A program made the position numbers and the translations under genes. Below, one piece after another: positions 53,439 through 61,513 of a stretch of 64,000 nt of DNA. The stretch is from Bog-756 sp963829235 (GTDB taxonomy: Bacteria; Actinomycetota; Acidimicrobiia; Acidimicrobiales; RAAP-2), in assembly GCA_963829235.1 (NCBI GenBank), contig CAWHIF010000011.1, forward strand, positions 22,161 to 86,160, read 5' to 3'. The notes under the pieces are model-generated. The model searched no databases. It was not told the origin of the DNA and was given only the letters and a program-made list of their open reading frames with translations. Each line of letters opens with the position of its first letter. Position 1 is the first letter of the stretch.

Positions 53439-53519
53439 GAGTCCGAATGCGTTGGCGTAGAAGCTGTCGGCACTCGTGGGGTCGGGGACTTCAAGGGTGA
53501 TGGCGCTGATGGCGGTCAT
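53439..53519 (-). pseudogene. VOC-domain N-terminal remnant
   Basis: From ATG 53519 the first 27 codons (MTAISAITLEVPDPTSADSF, then YANAFGL) match the start of a VOC protein. Beyond that all frames lose homology and run into a purine-rich low-complexity stretch (about 53275-53305). The rest of the domain is missing, so this is a decayed gene. Confidence 0.55.
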
Positions 53520-53697
53520 GGCGGGCCTTTCGAATTGTGAGAGTCATCGTTTCCATGGCCACGACGCACCGGATCCGACCCGGCGGGGTCGTGGCGAGAT
53601 GAAGCGTCCGCAGGGAGCCGAGCGGGTCTCGTTCGATCCCTCGGTCCCGGCGGGCCGCCTCGGCTCGGCTGGCCGGCAGAGCGGTGGGGGACCGTGC

Positions 53698-54054
53698 CTA
53701 GGTGTCCTGGACCAGGCCGAGTACGTTGCCGTCGGGATCGGTCACGGTGGCCACCAGGCGGCCGCCGCCGACGTCGCTGGCCGGATCTCTGAGCACGGCA
53801 CCTGCGGCGGTCATCTCCGTCAGCTTGGCCTCGATGTCCGGCACGTGCCAGAAGGCCACCGGCGAGGCCAGGTGCTGCGGACCGCCACCCGGCACAAGCC
53901 CGATGTGCTGGCCGGCGGCATCGAAGCCGACGTAATAGGGCCCATCGGTCTGGGGCGGCTGGCCGAGCAGTGCGGTGTAGACGGCCTTGGCCTTCTCCAG
54001 GTCGGACACGGGATGAAGCACGGTCTTGATTCCCTCGGTAGAAGTGCTGGTCAT
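53698..54054 (-). CDS. VOC-family protein
   Basis: 118 residues, complete VOC fold: KTVLHPVSDLEKAKAVYTALLG, PYYVGFDAAGQHIGLVPGG, FWHVPDIEAKLTEMTAAGAVL and the terminal VTDPDGNVLGLVQD. One strand begins with His and another ends in Gln rather than Glu, so metal binding is uncertain. ATG 54054 has GGAG upstream. It is divergent from the ECF41-type sigma gene; ECF41 factors are often adjacent to small oxidoreductase or epimerase-type targets, which makes this gene a candidate partner. Confidence 0.88.
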   Translation of the reverse strand: MTSTSTEGIKTVLHPVSDLEKAKAVYTALLGQPPQTDGPYYVGFDAAGQHIGLVPGGGPQHLASPVAFWHVPDIEAKLTEMTAAGAVLRDPASDVGGGRLVATVTDPDGNVLGLVQDT

Positions 54055-54073
54055 AGGTGCTCCTGAGATCGCG

Positions 54074-54100
54074 GGTCACATCGACCCTGTGGTTGTCGTC
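54074..54100 (+). promoter_or_regulatory. ECF41-type autoregulatory promoter
   Basis: GGTCACA (54074-54080), 16 nt, then CGTC (54097-54100). The published ECF41 consensus, as I recall it, is TGTCACA-N16-CGTC; ten of eleven positions match with the exact spacer. It faces the sigma gene that starts at 54137. Confidence 0.7.
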
Positions 54101-54115
54101 ACTACGTATGACGAC
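54095..54115. promoter_or_regulatory. Inverted repeat over the sigma gene transcription start region
   Basis: GTCGTCA (54095-54101) and TGACGAC (54109-54115) around CTACGTA. It overlaps the -10 CGTC and the expected start site, so it may be an operator or a second, opposed CGTC-type promoter element. Confidence 0.45.
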
Positions 54116-54136
54116 CACGAACCGGAGGATGTGACC

Positions 54137-55027
54137 GTGAGCGACCGCGACCAGCTGACCGAGCAATTCGAGTCCCACCGGACCCGCCTCCGGGCGGTGG
54201 CGCTTCGGATGCTGGGCTCGAGCCACGAGGCCGACGACGCCGTCCAGGAGGCCTGGTTGCGGCTCAACCGGTCCGACGCCGACGCCGTGGACAACCTCGG
54301 AGGCTGGCTGACCACCGTCGTGGCCCGGGTCTGCCTGGACATGCTGCGCTCCCGGGCCAGAAAGGAGCGGGTCTCGCCGGACCCGACCCCCGAACCGGTC
54401 GCGGCGACCTCCCCCGAAGAGGAGGCGGTCCTCGCCGACTCGGTCGGCCTGGCGATGCTGGTGGTCCTCGACACCCTGGAGCCGGCCGAGCGGTTGGCGT
54501 TCGTGCTCCACGACATGTTCGCCGTCCCCTTCGAGGAGATCGCCCCGATCGTGGGCCGGACCCCGGTGGCGGCACGGCAATTGGCCAGCCGGGCCCGGCG
54601 GCGGGTGCAGTCGGACCCGGTCGTCCCCGACACCTCCGCCACCACCCAACGCGAGGTGGTCACCGCCTTCCTCGCCGCGGCCCGCCAAGGCGACTTCGCT
54701 GGGTTGCTGGCACTGCTCGACCCCGACGTGGTGGTGAGGGCCGACTCCGTGGCGGTCGAGATGGCCGCGGCCAGAGCGGGTGCCGGAGCCCCGGAACTGA
54801 GCGAGGAGATGCGCGGCGTCGATGCGGTCGGTCGAGTCTTCGCGGGCGGGGCGAAGGCCGCCAGGTTGGCGCTGGTCGACGGCTTGGCCGGAGCGGTGGT
54901 GGCGGTCGGTGGTCGGCCCATGGCGGTCTTCGGCTTCACCGTGCGCGATGGGCGCATCGCCGCCATCGAACTGCTCGCCGACCCCGAGATCCTCGCCGCG
55001 CTGGAATTGGAACCGGTGCCAGGGTGA
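54137..55027 (+). CDS. RNA polymerase sigma factor of the SigJ/ECF41 group
   Basis: 296 residues. Region 2 (ESHRTRLRAVALRMLGSSHE, DDAVQEAWLRLNRSD, GGWLTTVVARVCLDMLRSR) and region 4 (EPAERLAFVLHDMFAVPFEEIAPIVGRTPVAARQLASRARRR) are followed by a fused SnoaL-like C-terminal domain ending in VRDGRIAAIELLADPEIL. The C-terminal domain controls activity in ECF41 factors, in place of an anti-sigma factor. GTG 54137 has GGAGG 8 nt upstream. It follows a matching autoregulatory promoter and is divergent from a VOC gene. Confidence 0.92.
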   Translation: MSDRDQLTEQFESHRTRLRAVALRMLGSSHEADDAVQEAWLRLNRSDADAVDNLGGWLTTVVARVCLDMLRSRARKERVSPDPTPEPVAATSPEEEAVLADSVGLAMLVVLDTLEPAERLAFVLHDMFAVPFEEIAPIVGRTPVAARQLASRARRRVQSDPVVPDTSATTQREVVTAFLAAARQGDFAGLLALLDPDVVVRADSVAVEMAAARAGAGAPELSEEMRGVDAVGRVFAGGAKAARLALVDGLAGAVVAVGGRPMAVFGFTVRDGRIAAIELLADPEILAALELEPVPG

Positions 55028-55076
55028 GGGGCAGCCGGCGTATCCGTGAATCGATCGAAGAAAGAAGGCGAGCGGC

Positions 55077-55457
55077 ATGACGAACGGTTCTGAACTCATG
55101 GATCAGCGGATCAAGGAGTTGGGCGACTGGCGGGGCGAGACGCTCGGCGAGGTGCGACGAATCATCGGAGAAGCCGATCCGGACATCGTCGAGGAGTGGA
55201 AGTGGGTCAAGCCCACGAACCCCGGAGTCCCGGTCTGGTCCCGCCACGGGGGCATCTGCACCGGCGAGACCTACAAGAATGTCGTCAAGTTGACGTTCTA
55301 CAAGGGCGCTTCTCTCGACGATCCGACCGGGCTCTTCAACTCCAGCCTCGACGGGAAGGTCAGGCGCGCCATCGACATCAAAGAGGGTGACAAGATCGAC
55401 GAGAAGGCACTGGAGAACCTCGTCCGCGAAGCCGTGGCCCTCAACCTGGCGAAGTAG
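55077..55457 (+). CDS. DUF1801-domain protein
   Basis: 126 residues: ELMDQRIKELGDWRGETL, a central EEWKWVKPTNPGVPVWSRHGGIC strand region, YKNVVKLTFYKGASLDDP, and a C-terminal helix. This is the DUF1801 (YdhG-like) fold, whose members are proposed to bind small ligands; no function is known. A purine-rich AAGAAGG precedes ATG 55077 by a long spacer. It lies 49 nt after the sigma gene on the same strand, so it is a likely member of its regulon. Confidence 0.85.
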   Translation: MTNGSELMDQRIKELGDWRGETLGEVRRIIGEADPDIVEEWKWVKPTNPGVPVWSRHGGICTGETYKNVVKLTFYKGASLDDPTGLFNSSLDGKVRRAIDIKEGDKIDEKALENLVREAVALNLAK

Positions 55458-55467
55458 CCGACCCTCT

Positions 55468-55486
55468 GCCGGGGCTCTCACCCGGC
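55468..55486 (+). terminator. Hairpin after the DUF1801 gene
   Basis: GCCGGG-GCTCTCA-CCCGGC, a 6-bp GC stem with a 7-nt loop, 10 nt after the stop. Confidence 0.5.
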
Positions 55487-55506
55487 ACCGAGAGTGAAAC
55501 GGCCGG

Positions 55507-55602
55507 TCACCGCCGCGATTCCGCCACCTGCCCCAGCCATCCCGGCTTTTGTGGGTTGCGCGTGGCGTAGATGCGGCAGATCCGACCGTCCGCGACGACC
55601 AC
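55507..55602 (-). pseudogene. C-terminal remnant of a SigJ-type sigma factor
   Basis: A minus-strand frame ending at TGA 55507-55509 reads VVVADGRICRIYATRNPQK and about 12 more residues. DGRI-x-x-IY-x-x-RNP-x-K is the conserved end of SigJ-like sigma factors. Nothing upstream in any frame continues the protein before the permease gene begins, so only the tail survives. It lies head-on to the complete ECF41 gene nearby. Confidence 0.5.
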
Positions 55603-55626
55603 TCGTCGCCTGCATCCCCACGCGGA

Positions 55627-57300
55627 TCATTCGCCTTGGACGTCCCTGAGCCGGAAGGCCAGGGCTCCGACGCCGGCACAGGCCGCGCCGATGCCGACCA
55701 TCACCGCCCCCGTGGTCCAGTCCGGCCTGACGGCCGGGGCGGCGGCCATCTGGTGGAAGAGCGACGTGTCGGCCAGCCAGTGGCTGGTGGTGAACACGCC
55801 GCCGACCAGTTCGACGAGCAGCGACCAGCCCAAGACGACGTAGACGGCGTCAGAGGTGGCCCGCGGCCAGACGCCCATGGCCAGGACCCCGATGCCGAGG
55901 AGGCACACGGACGGTGGGACGACGTTCAGTCCGGCGTCGAGCAACGTGGCCAAGCCCACCTGAGCGTTCTGGGAGATCGTGCCCAGCCAGGTGGCGATGC
56001 CGGCGACAACGCCCCCGGCCAGGAGCACGGCGGCGGCCACCCCGACCCGGCCGGCGAGCCAGGAGAGCCGGGACACGGGCCCGACCAGGAGGTGGTCGAG
56101 CCGGCCCTGCGCTTCTTCCAGGCGCGCCGCCGTCACCTGTCCGGCCGCCACGAAGGCGACCAGGACGGCCACGATGAGGAACGACACGCCGAGGAAGGCC
56201 CCGGCGCCGGTGCCGGGGGCCCCGAGGCGGGAGAAGACGGTCTTCACCGACGAGCCCGAGATCGTCGTGCCGGCGGACTTGGCGATCAGGCCCAGCACCA
56301 ACCCGGTGGCGCCCAGGGCGCCGATCCATGCGATGACCGTCGCTCGGACGAGTCGCACGGTGAGGCCCAGCTGGCCGGAGAGGAGCCGGGTCCGGGCCCG
56401 GGCATGGGCGCGGTCGGGCAGGATGCCGGCGCTGACGTCACGGGCGGCGGCCAAGTGCACGGCGACGAGGGCCACCGCGGCGCTGAATCCGAAGATCGGC
56501 AGGAGCGCGAGTGGCCGGGGACCGGTGAGTGGCTGGAGCTCCTCGACCCAGCCGAGCGGTGAGGCCCAGATGAGCCCGTGCAGACCCACGCCGGCGTCGG
56601 CGACCATCCTGAGGGCGTAGGAGGCCCCGAGGAACCACCCCGCATAGGCGGCTGCCTGGCGGCGGGTGGGAGCCAGTTGGCTGGTGAGGGAACCGACAGC
56701 CACGAACATGACGGCGGTCGACACCAAGGCGAGAGCGAAGAAGGCTCCCGGCCCGGCCGCGATGTCGACCACTGAGTCGTGCCCGGCCGCCACGGTGAAC
56801 ACGGCCGTGATGGCCCACAACGTGGCCACCCCGACGGCCAGGCCACCGAGCGCCTGGCCGCTGGCCCCCCGCCGGGTCGTCTGTCCGGTCAGGAACAGCT
56901 CCCATCGACCGGCGTCCTCCTCCCCGCGCAGCAACCGGGTGGAGGTGAGCAGGCCCCAGATGGCGCCGAGGATCATCAGGGACATGGAGGCCTTCAACAC
57001 CGTGAAACCGGCCACCGTCTGGAGGTGCGGCGCGGGACCGAACAACGCCCTCGTCGCGTTGTTCGACCCGAACGCAGCGGCCAGGTGCGCCCGCTCGGCC
57101 CGGGTCTTGTAGATCCTCGTGTAGCTGATGGCCGAGGACGCCACCACGACGCCGAAGATGTAGCCCCATATCGCCCCCGAGCGCCCCGCCTTGCGTGCCA
57201 TCTGCCGGAGGACGACGACCCTCGAAGAGCGCACCTCCTGCACCGGATGCCGAACGGCGGCCGGTGCGACGGCGGCCTCAGCCGACAACGGAGTGCCCAT
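55627..57300 (-). CDS. ABC exporter permease with duplicated six-helix domains (tetronasin/EfrF-like)
   Basis: 557 residues with about 12 membrane segments in two halves. The first has SSRVVVLRQMARKAGRSGAI and LLRGEEDAGRWELFLTGQTTRR; the second repeats the pattern with AARLEEAQGRLDHLLVGPVSRL. This two-in-one layout is typical of actinobacterial polyketide-antibiotic exporters. It overlaps the ATPase gene by 23 nt. No substrate can be read from the sequence; the TetR gene in the operon suggests induction by the exported compound. Confidence 0.9.
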   Translation of the reverse strand: MGTPLSAEAAVAPAAVRHPVQEVRSSRVVVLRQMARKAGRSGAIWGYIFGVVVASSAISYTRIYKTRAERAHLAAAFGSNNATRALFGPAPHLQTVAGFTVLKASMSLMILGAIWGLLTSTRLLRGEEDAGRWELFLTGQTTRRGASGQALGGLAVGVATLWAITAVFTVAAGHDSVVDIAAGPGAFFALALVSTAVMFVAVGSLTSQLAPTRRQAAAYAGWFLGASYALRMVADAGVGLHGLIWASPLGWVEELQPLTGPRPLALLPIFGFSAAVALVAVHLAAARDVSAGILPDRAHARARTRLLSGQLGLTVRLVRATVIAWIGALGATGLVLGLIAKSAGTTISGSSVKTVFSRLGAPGTGAGAFLGVSFLIVAVLVAFVAAGQVTAARLEEAQGRLDHLLVGPVSRLSWLAGRVGVAAAVLLAGGVVAGIATWLGTISQNAQVGLATLLDAGLNVVPPSVCLLGIGVLAMGVWPRATSDAVYVVLGWSLLVELVGGVFTTSHWLADTSLFHQMAAAPAVRPDWTTGAVMVGIGAACAGVGALAFRLRDVQGE

Positions 57301-58195
57301 CTGCGGGCTCCTGATCGCCGTAGAGGGCGAGGAACAGTTCCTCGAGCGACGGCTCCCGGCTCAACAACTTGGTCACGCGGCAGCCGGCGAGCACCTTCAG
57401 CAGCGGCTCCACCGATCCGCTCACCTCCAGGTGCACATCACGCCCGTCGGCGCGGACCGCGCTCACCCCCGGCACGCGCCCGAGGTCCGGGATCGGCCCG
57501 CCGAAGGTCACCGCCACCGTGGTGGCCGAGAGGTGGCGCATTTCGGCCAGCGTCCCGGTCTCGACCAACCGTCCGTTGCGCAGGATGGCGACTTGGTCGC
57601 ACAGTGCCTCCACCTCGCTCAGGATGTGCGACGACAAGAACACGGTCTGGCCCCGCCCCTTGGCCTCATGGATACAGCTCCGGAAGGCCTGCTCCATCAG
57701 CGGGTCGAGTCCCGCCGTCGGTTCGTCCAGGACGAGCAGGTCGGCCCGGGACATGAGGGCGGCGATGAGCAGAACCTTCTGGCGGTTCCCCTTGGAGTAC
57801 GCCCGGACCTTCTTGTCCGGGTCCAGATCGAAGCGGGCGACCAACTCGTCCCGATAGGCCTCGTCGACCGTGCCGTGGATCCGGCCCAGGAGGTGCAGCG
57901 TCTCCGCTCCGGTGAGCGCGGGCCAGAGGTTCGCCTCGCCGGGTACGTAGGCGAGGTGCCGGTGGGTGGCGACCGGACGGAGCCTGCAGTCCACCCCGAA
58001 GATCTCGGCCCGGCCGGCCGTCGGCAGGATCAGCCCCAACAGCAGCCGGATGGTGGTCGTCTTGCCCGCTCCGTTCGGTCCGAGATAGCCGAGGACTTCG
58101 CCCGGCCCGACCTCGAGGGAAAGGTCGTGGAGCGCGTCAGCCGCGCCATAGCGCTTGGTGAGTCCCTCGGTGCGTACCGCGGCCGGTGTGCTCAT
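57278..58195 (-). CDS. ABC exporter ATPase
   Basis: 305 residues: Walker A YLGPNGAGKTTTIRLLLGL, a variant signature YSKGNRQKVLL (SKGNRQ instead of SGGQ), Walker B LLVLDEPTAGLDPLM and switch His in FLSSHILSEVEAL. The SKGNRQ form is usual for this exporter subfamily. ATG 58195 overlaps the TetR gene stop (ATGA). It works with the double permease downstream. Confidence 0.93.
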   Translation of the reverse strand: MSTPAAVRTEGLTKRYGAADALHDLSLEVGPGEVLGYLGPNGAGKTTTIRLLLGLILPTAGRAEIFGVDCRLRPVATHRHLAYVPGEANLWPALTGAETLHLLGRIHGTVDEAYRDELVARFDLDPDKKVRAYSKGNRQKVLLIAALMSRADLLVLDEPTAGLDPLMEQAFRSCIHEAKGRGQTVFLSSHILSEVEALCDQVAILRNGRLVETGTLAEMRHLSATTVAVTFGGPIPDLGRVPGVSAVRADGRDVHLEVSGSVEPLLKVLAGCRVTKLLSREPSLEELFLALYGDQEPADGHSVVG

Positions 58196-58881
58196 GTGTC
58201 CGTCCTTCTCGTGGACCCGGCCCCGCCCGGGCTCGTGGCGGTACCGGTGGAGAGCCCGGCGATCGCCGCACGCGCCTCCGCGGCCAGTTCCGGACTCAGC
58301 AGCGGCCAGGAGTAGAAGTCGAGCTTCGCCTTGGCCAGCCGAAGGTGCCCCTCACGGCCGAAGATATCGGCCCCCAGCGCCCGCGACAGCTGCTCGTTCA
58401 TCGACAGGGCTCCGAGTTCCATGGCCACCAGCAATGCCGAGTACGCCCTCCGGTCGCCGGTCTGGCCCGGGTGGTGGTCCGTCAGCCATTTCTCTCCGAG
58501 GTCGACCATCTCGTCGAACATCGCCGCCGCCGCCGCAGAGCCATCGAGCATCGAGCGGGCCAGGTAGCGATAGAAGACCAACATCGTCGGCTGCACGCCG
58601 GCCAGGAACCCCGGCGCCGCCAGCCGGCCTTCGACGACCGCCTGTTCCTTGAGCCGCATGAGCTGGTCGAGGGCATAGGCATCGCAGGCGTCGCGCAAAC
58701 CCTCCTTCGAGCCGAAGTGGTGACGTACCAGCCCCCCCGACACGCCGGCCGCGGCGGCGATGTCCCGGATCGTCGTCGTGCCCATCCCGTGCTCCCCGAA
58801 AAGGCGCAGTGCGGCATCCCTGATCCGTGCCCGAGCCGTCAGGTCCTCGAAGGCCGGTTCCCCCAATGCCCCGGTCGGCAT
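58192..58881 (-). CDS. TetR-family repressor of the exporter operon
   Basis: 229 residues. The N-terminal HTH is ARIRDAALRLFGEHGMGTTT, IRDIAAAAGVSGGLVRHHFGSKEGLRDACD; the rest is a helical ligand domain. It is first in a TetR-ATPase-permease operon, coupled by ATGA to the ATPase. A 20-bp dyad lies in its promoter, so it probably represses its own operon until a ligand binds. Confidence 0.92.
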   Translation of the reverse strand: MPTGALGEPAFEDLTARARIRDAALRLFGEHGMGTTTIRDIAAAAGVSGGLVRHHFGSKEGLRDACDAYALDQLMRLKEQAVVEGRLAAPGFLAGVQPTMLVFYRYLARSMLDGSAAAAAMFDEMVDLGEKWLTDHHPGQTGDRRAYSALLVAMELGALSMNEQLSRALGADIFGREGHLRLAKAKLDFYSWPLLSPELAAEARAAIAGLSTGTATSPGGAGSTRRTDT

Positions 58882-58931
58882 GGACGTCCGTCCTCTCTGC
58901 GCCGGTTCCGAGTTAGCTGTCGACGCGAATA

Positions 58932-58951
58932 GACTATACGCAGAGATAGTC
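58932..58951 (-). promoter_or_regulatory. TetR operator over the operon promoter
   Basis: GACTAT-8 nt-ATAGTC (58932-58951), a perfect 6-bp dyad. On the minus strand it contains TATAGT, a good -10 hexamer, about 50 nt before the tetR start. Confidence 0.65.
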
Positions 58952-59081
58952 AGCGCCCCTGTGGATCAGTGGACCGGCTCGTCCGGGACCCCGCCGCGGC
59001 ACCCGGCGCTCCGGACGAATTCTAGGATTGCCGCAACGCGACCTCGCCTGGTCGGCTGGCAGCCCGGGAGGGGCGAGCACG

Positions 59082-59516
59082 ATGAACCTCACGCCCTTTT
59101 TGCTCTTCGACGGAGACTGTGCCGAGGCGATGGCCTTCTATCGATCCTGTCTGGGCGGCGAACTGACCTTGACCGAGCTGGGCGACACCCCGATGGGGAT
59201 CGACGCACCACCCCAACAGCGACAAAAGGTGACCTACGCCTGCCTGAAGAGCGACGCCGTCGAGCTCTCGGGCGCCGACTGGCTCCATCCCACCCGGGTG
59301 CGGAAACCGGGCAACACCGTCGCCGTCTATCTGCAGGCCGCGGACGACGGTGAGCTGAGGTCGGTCTTCGACAAGCTGGCCGTCGGCGCCGACAAGGCCC
59401 TACTCGACGACCTGCGGGACATGCCGTTCGGCACCTACGGGCATCTCGCCGACCGGTACGGTGTGCACTGGTTCTTCCGGGGCGCTCCCCGGCGTGACGC
59501 GATCCCCGGCGGGTGA
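59082..59516 (+). CDS. PhnB-like VOC protein
   Basis: 144 residues of the PhnB/3-demethylubiquinone-methyltransferase-like VOC branch: TPFLLFDGDCAEAMAFYRSCLGG, KVTYACLKSDAVELSGADW and the C-terminal FGTYGHLADRYGVHWFF with the usual D-x-(F/Y)G-x-x-W end. GGGAGGGG lies 8 nt before ATG 59082, a strong ribosome-binding site. The substrate is unknown. Confidence 0.88.
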   Translation: MNLTPFLLFDGDCAEAMAFYRSCLGGELTLTELGDTPMGIDAPPQQRQKVTYACLKSDAVELSGADWLHPTRVRKPGNTVAVYLQAADDGELRSVFDKLAVGADKALLDDLRDMPFGTYGHLADRYGVHWFFRGAPRRDAIPGG

Positions 59517-59546
59517 ACCCGGAGATGCCGGCAAAGCGGGGAGCAC

Positions 59547-59780
59547 ATGACTGGTCCGCTGTCCCGGGACGGATTGGAACGGTTCGCCGAGGTGGCAGCC
59601 CGCCATGTCGGGCCCGACGGTATCCCCGGCCTCGTCGCGCTGGTAGCCAGGGGTGAACACGTTCATGTGGAGGCACGCGGGTCCCTTTCTGTCGGCGGGC
59701 CACCGGTCGGCCGGGACTCCCAGTTCCGGATACCTCGATCGCTCCCGGGTCGGCCGATCCCAACTCCCCGGGGGCCGTGA
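59547..59780 (+). pseudogene. Serine hydrolase (beta-lactamase/esterase family) truncated before its active site
   Basis: 77 codons from ATG 59547. The first 62 residues (for example ARHVGPDGIPGLVALVARGE and RDSQFRI) match the start of class C beta-lactamase-like hydrolases. The next residues should be the AS-x-TK catalytic motif, but the frame diverges there and stops within the first unit of the 26-bp repeat array. The catalytic Ser and Lys and about 300 residues are missing. Confidence 0.75.
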
Positions 59781-59932
59781 CACGGCGGCACGGAAACGGG
59801 CCGTGACACGGCGGCACGGAAACCTGCCGTGACACGGCGGTACGGAAACGGGCCGTGACACGGCGGCACGGAAACCTGCCGTGACACGGCGGCACGGAAA
59901 CCTGCCGTGACACGGCGGCACGGAAACCTGCC
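59777..59932. repeat. Six tandem 26-bp repeats
   Basis: Units start at 59777, 59803, 59829, 59855, 59881 and 59907. Each begins GTGACACGGCGGCACGGAAA (one has T for C) and ends CGGGCC in units 1 and 3 or CCTGCC in units 2, 4, 5 and 6. There are no spacers, so it is a minisatellite, not a CRISPR array. Twenty-six is not a multiple of three, and no protein is conserved across it. Confidence 0.95.
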
Positions 59933-60028
59933 ACCAGGCATGGCTGCGGCCGGCGAGGTAGCTTGAACTGTCGACAAGAACGGGTGGAGCCGAACGGTTC
60001 CGCCGACTGATTCCTTAGGGGGGATTCC

Positions 60029-60514
60029 ATGCGACGTCACCTACCCATCCGACTGCTGGCCTGTGCCGCTCTGGCCGGTTCGGCCTCATTGGCTGCGGTC
60101 GCCATTCCCGGGAGCACGGCAACGGCAGCGGCGCCTCTCACGGTGAGCTGCACCAGTCTCTCGGGAACAGCCACGAGCCAGACCATCTCGGGCTGCACGG
60201 GAGGCGGTGCCATCGCGGCTGACGCCGGAACGCCGCCGGCCCACGGGACCTCGGTCGCCGCCACGAAGACCATCACCTGGTCGAACAAGAAGACCACCAC
60301 GACCAAGTACACGATCAAGGCGGGCTCCGATGCAGCGTGCCCGACCGTGGCCAAGTACACGAAGGACCTGTTGGAGAACTCGTCGGGTACGGTCACCGGT
60401 GGCACGGCCAAGGGACTGATCGGCGGTAGCTACAAGGGCACCATCTGCGTCTACAAGTTGACGTCGAAGCCGACCACCCTGCTCATCAAGAACAAGGGCC
60501 CGGTCACCATCTGA
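60029..60514 (+). CDS. Small exported protein of unknown function
   Basis: 161 residues. The signal peptide is MRRHLPIRLLACAALAGSAS followed by a hydrophobic stretch ending in TATAAA. The mature part is rich in Thr, Ser, Gly and Lys, has four Cys (two disulfides possible) and contains TITWSNKKTTTTKYTIKAG. A GGGGGG lies 6 nt before the ATG. A very strong terminator follows, so it is a single-gene unit. No domain recognised; a beta-sandwich is likely from the alternating pattern. Confidence 0.82.
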   Translation: MRRHLPIRLLACAALAGSASLAAVAIPGSTATAAAPLTVSCTSLSGTATSQTISGCTGGGAIAADAGTPPAHGTSVAATKTITWSNKKTTTTKYTIKAGSDAACPTVAKYTKDLLENSSGTVTGGTAKGLIGGSYKGTICVYKLTSKPTTLLIKNKGPVTI

Positions 60515-60541
60515 GCCACGCCTCACCGGGACAACGGCAGT

Positions 60542-60580
60542 ACGCGAGAGACCCCCGGCAGTGCCGGGGGTCTCTCGCGT
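60542..60580 (+). terminator. 18-bp perfect hairpin terminator
   Basis: A flawless 18-bp stem (60542-60559 with 60563-60580) closed by an AGT triloop, 27 nt after the secreted protein gene. It may also stop transcription from the opposite side. Confidence 0.85.
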
Positions 60581-60667
60581 GGGTCGACCTGCACAACCGT
60601 TCGGCTGACACGTACGGGACGGCACCGCCCGAATCGGGTGCCGGTCACTGGCGGGCCGTGCTCGGGC

Positions 60668-61498
60668 TCACTCCTCTTCGGGTGAGCCGAACCGGATCAG
60701 GTTCCCGTCCGGATCGGTGTGCGAGCCCTCTCGCAGCTTGTAGGGCGTCGGCCCGACCGGCAAGGTGCGGCCGCCGATGCCCGGGCGGCTCCACTCCTCG
60801 TACAGGGCATCGGCGTCGCGCACGTAGAGATACGTCGATGCATGGTGGGCCGGAACGTGCCCGGGGTCGGCAGCCAGGTGGAGACCGACGCCTTCGCGAT
60901 CGGCGAATCCGTAGTGGCCAACGTCGTCGTAGGCGAAGGCGTCGAAACCGAGGGACGAGTAGTGGGCCAGCGCGTCGGCCAGGTCCCGCACCGGGAAGAT
61001 CGGGCTGAAGCGGCGCAACTGCCGGGCCGGTCGCTTCCGTCCCGTTCCGGTCTCCAGGCCGGCACCCTTGATGTCGGTGAGGGCGAGGAGCACCGCTCGG
61101 GCGGCCTCGATCTGTGCCGGCGTCACCCGCTCCCGCAGTTGGCGGTCGACCGTCTCCACGCCCCGCACCACGGCATCGACCACCTCTCGGCCGCGTTCGG
61201 TCAGCTCGAGGGCGATCCGCCGGCGGTCGTCGGGGTCGGGGCTCCGCTCGAGATAGCCGCGGTTCACCAGGATGTCGGTGACCTGGCTGACCGCCTGCCT
61301 GGTGACCCCGAGGTCGGCACGCAGGTCGTCGCTGGGGCCGCCCGTGGTGTCGATTCCGGCCAGGATGAACGGCCCGTTCCTGGGCAGGTCGTCGATGCCG
61401 ATGGCATGCAGCTGGACCCGAATCGACCGGGCATAGGCACCGCGGGCCGAGCGCATCAGGGTGGGAGTGGGTAATTCGCTCGCCTCCGGTGCATCCAT
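60668..61498 (-). CDS. MarR-type regulator fused to a VOC (bleomycin-resistance-like) domain
   Basis: 276 residues in two domains. The first 140 are a MarR winged helix: LRADLGVTRQAVSQVTDILV and RGYLERSPDPDDRRRIALELTERG, the typical wing and helix. From about residue 150 comes a VOC domain (FSPIFPVRDLADALAHYSSLGF, GVGLHLAADP, STYLYVRDADALYEEWSRPG, HTDPDGNLIRFGSPEE). The VOC half could sense a ligand for the MarR half, or bind and neutralise it. The gene stands alone behind an array of half-sites that it may bind. Confidence 0.88.
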   Translation of the reverse strand: MDAPEASELPTPTLMRSARGAYARSIRVQLHAIGIDDLPRNGPFILAGIDTTGGPSDDLRADLGVTRQAVSQVTDILVNRGYLERSPDPDDRRRIALELTERGREVVDAVVRGVETVDRQLRERVTPAQIEAARAVLLALTDIKGAGLETGTGRKRPARQLRRFSPIFPVRDLADALAHYSSLGFDAFAYDDVGHYGFADREGVGLHLAADPGHVPAHHASTYLYVRDADALYEEWSRPGIGGRTLPVGPTPYKLREGSHTDPDGNLIRFGSPEEE

Positions 61499-61513
61499 TG
61501 GGGCATCCTGTCC

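Noticed and set aside
59777..59932. CRISPR array
   Set aside because: The repeats abut directly with no spacers, and no cas gene is nearby.
59400..60040. Minus-strand frames with repeated PCHGRFPCRRVTA units
   Set aside because: These are read through the 26-bp tandem repeat; the period is not a multiple of three, so three frames show the same artefact.
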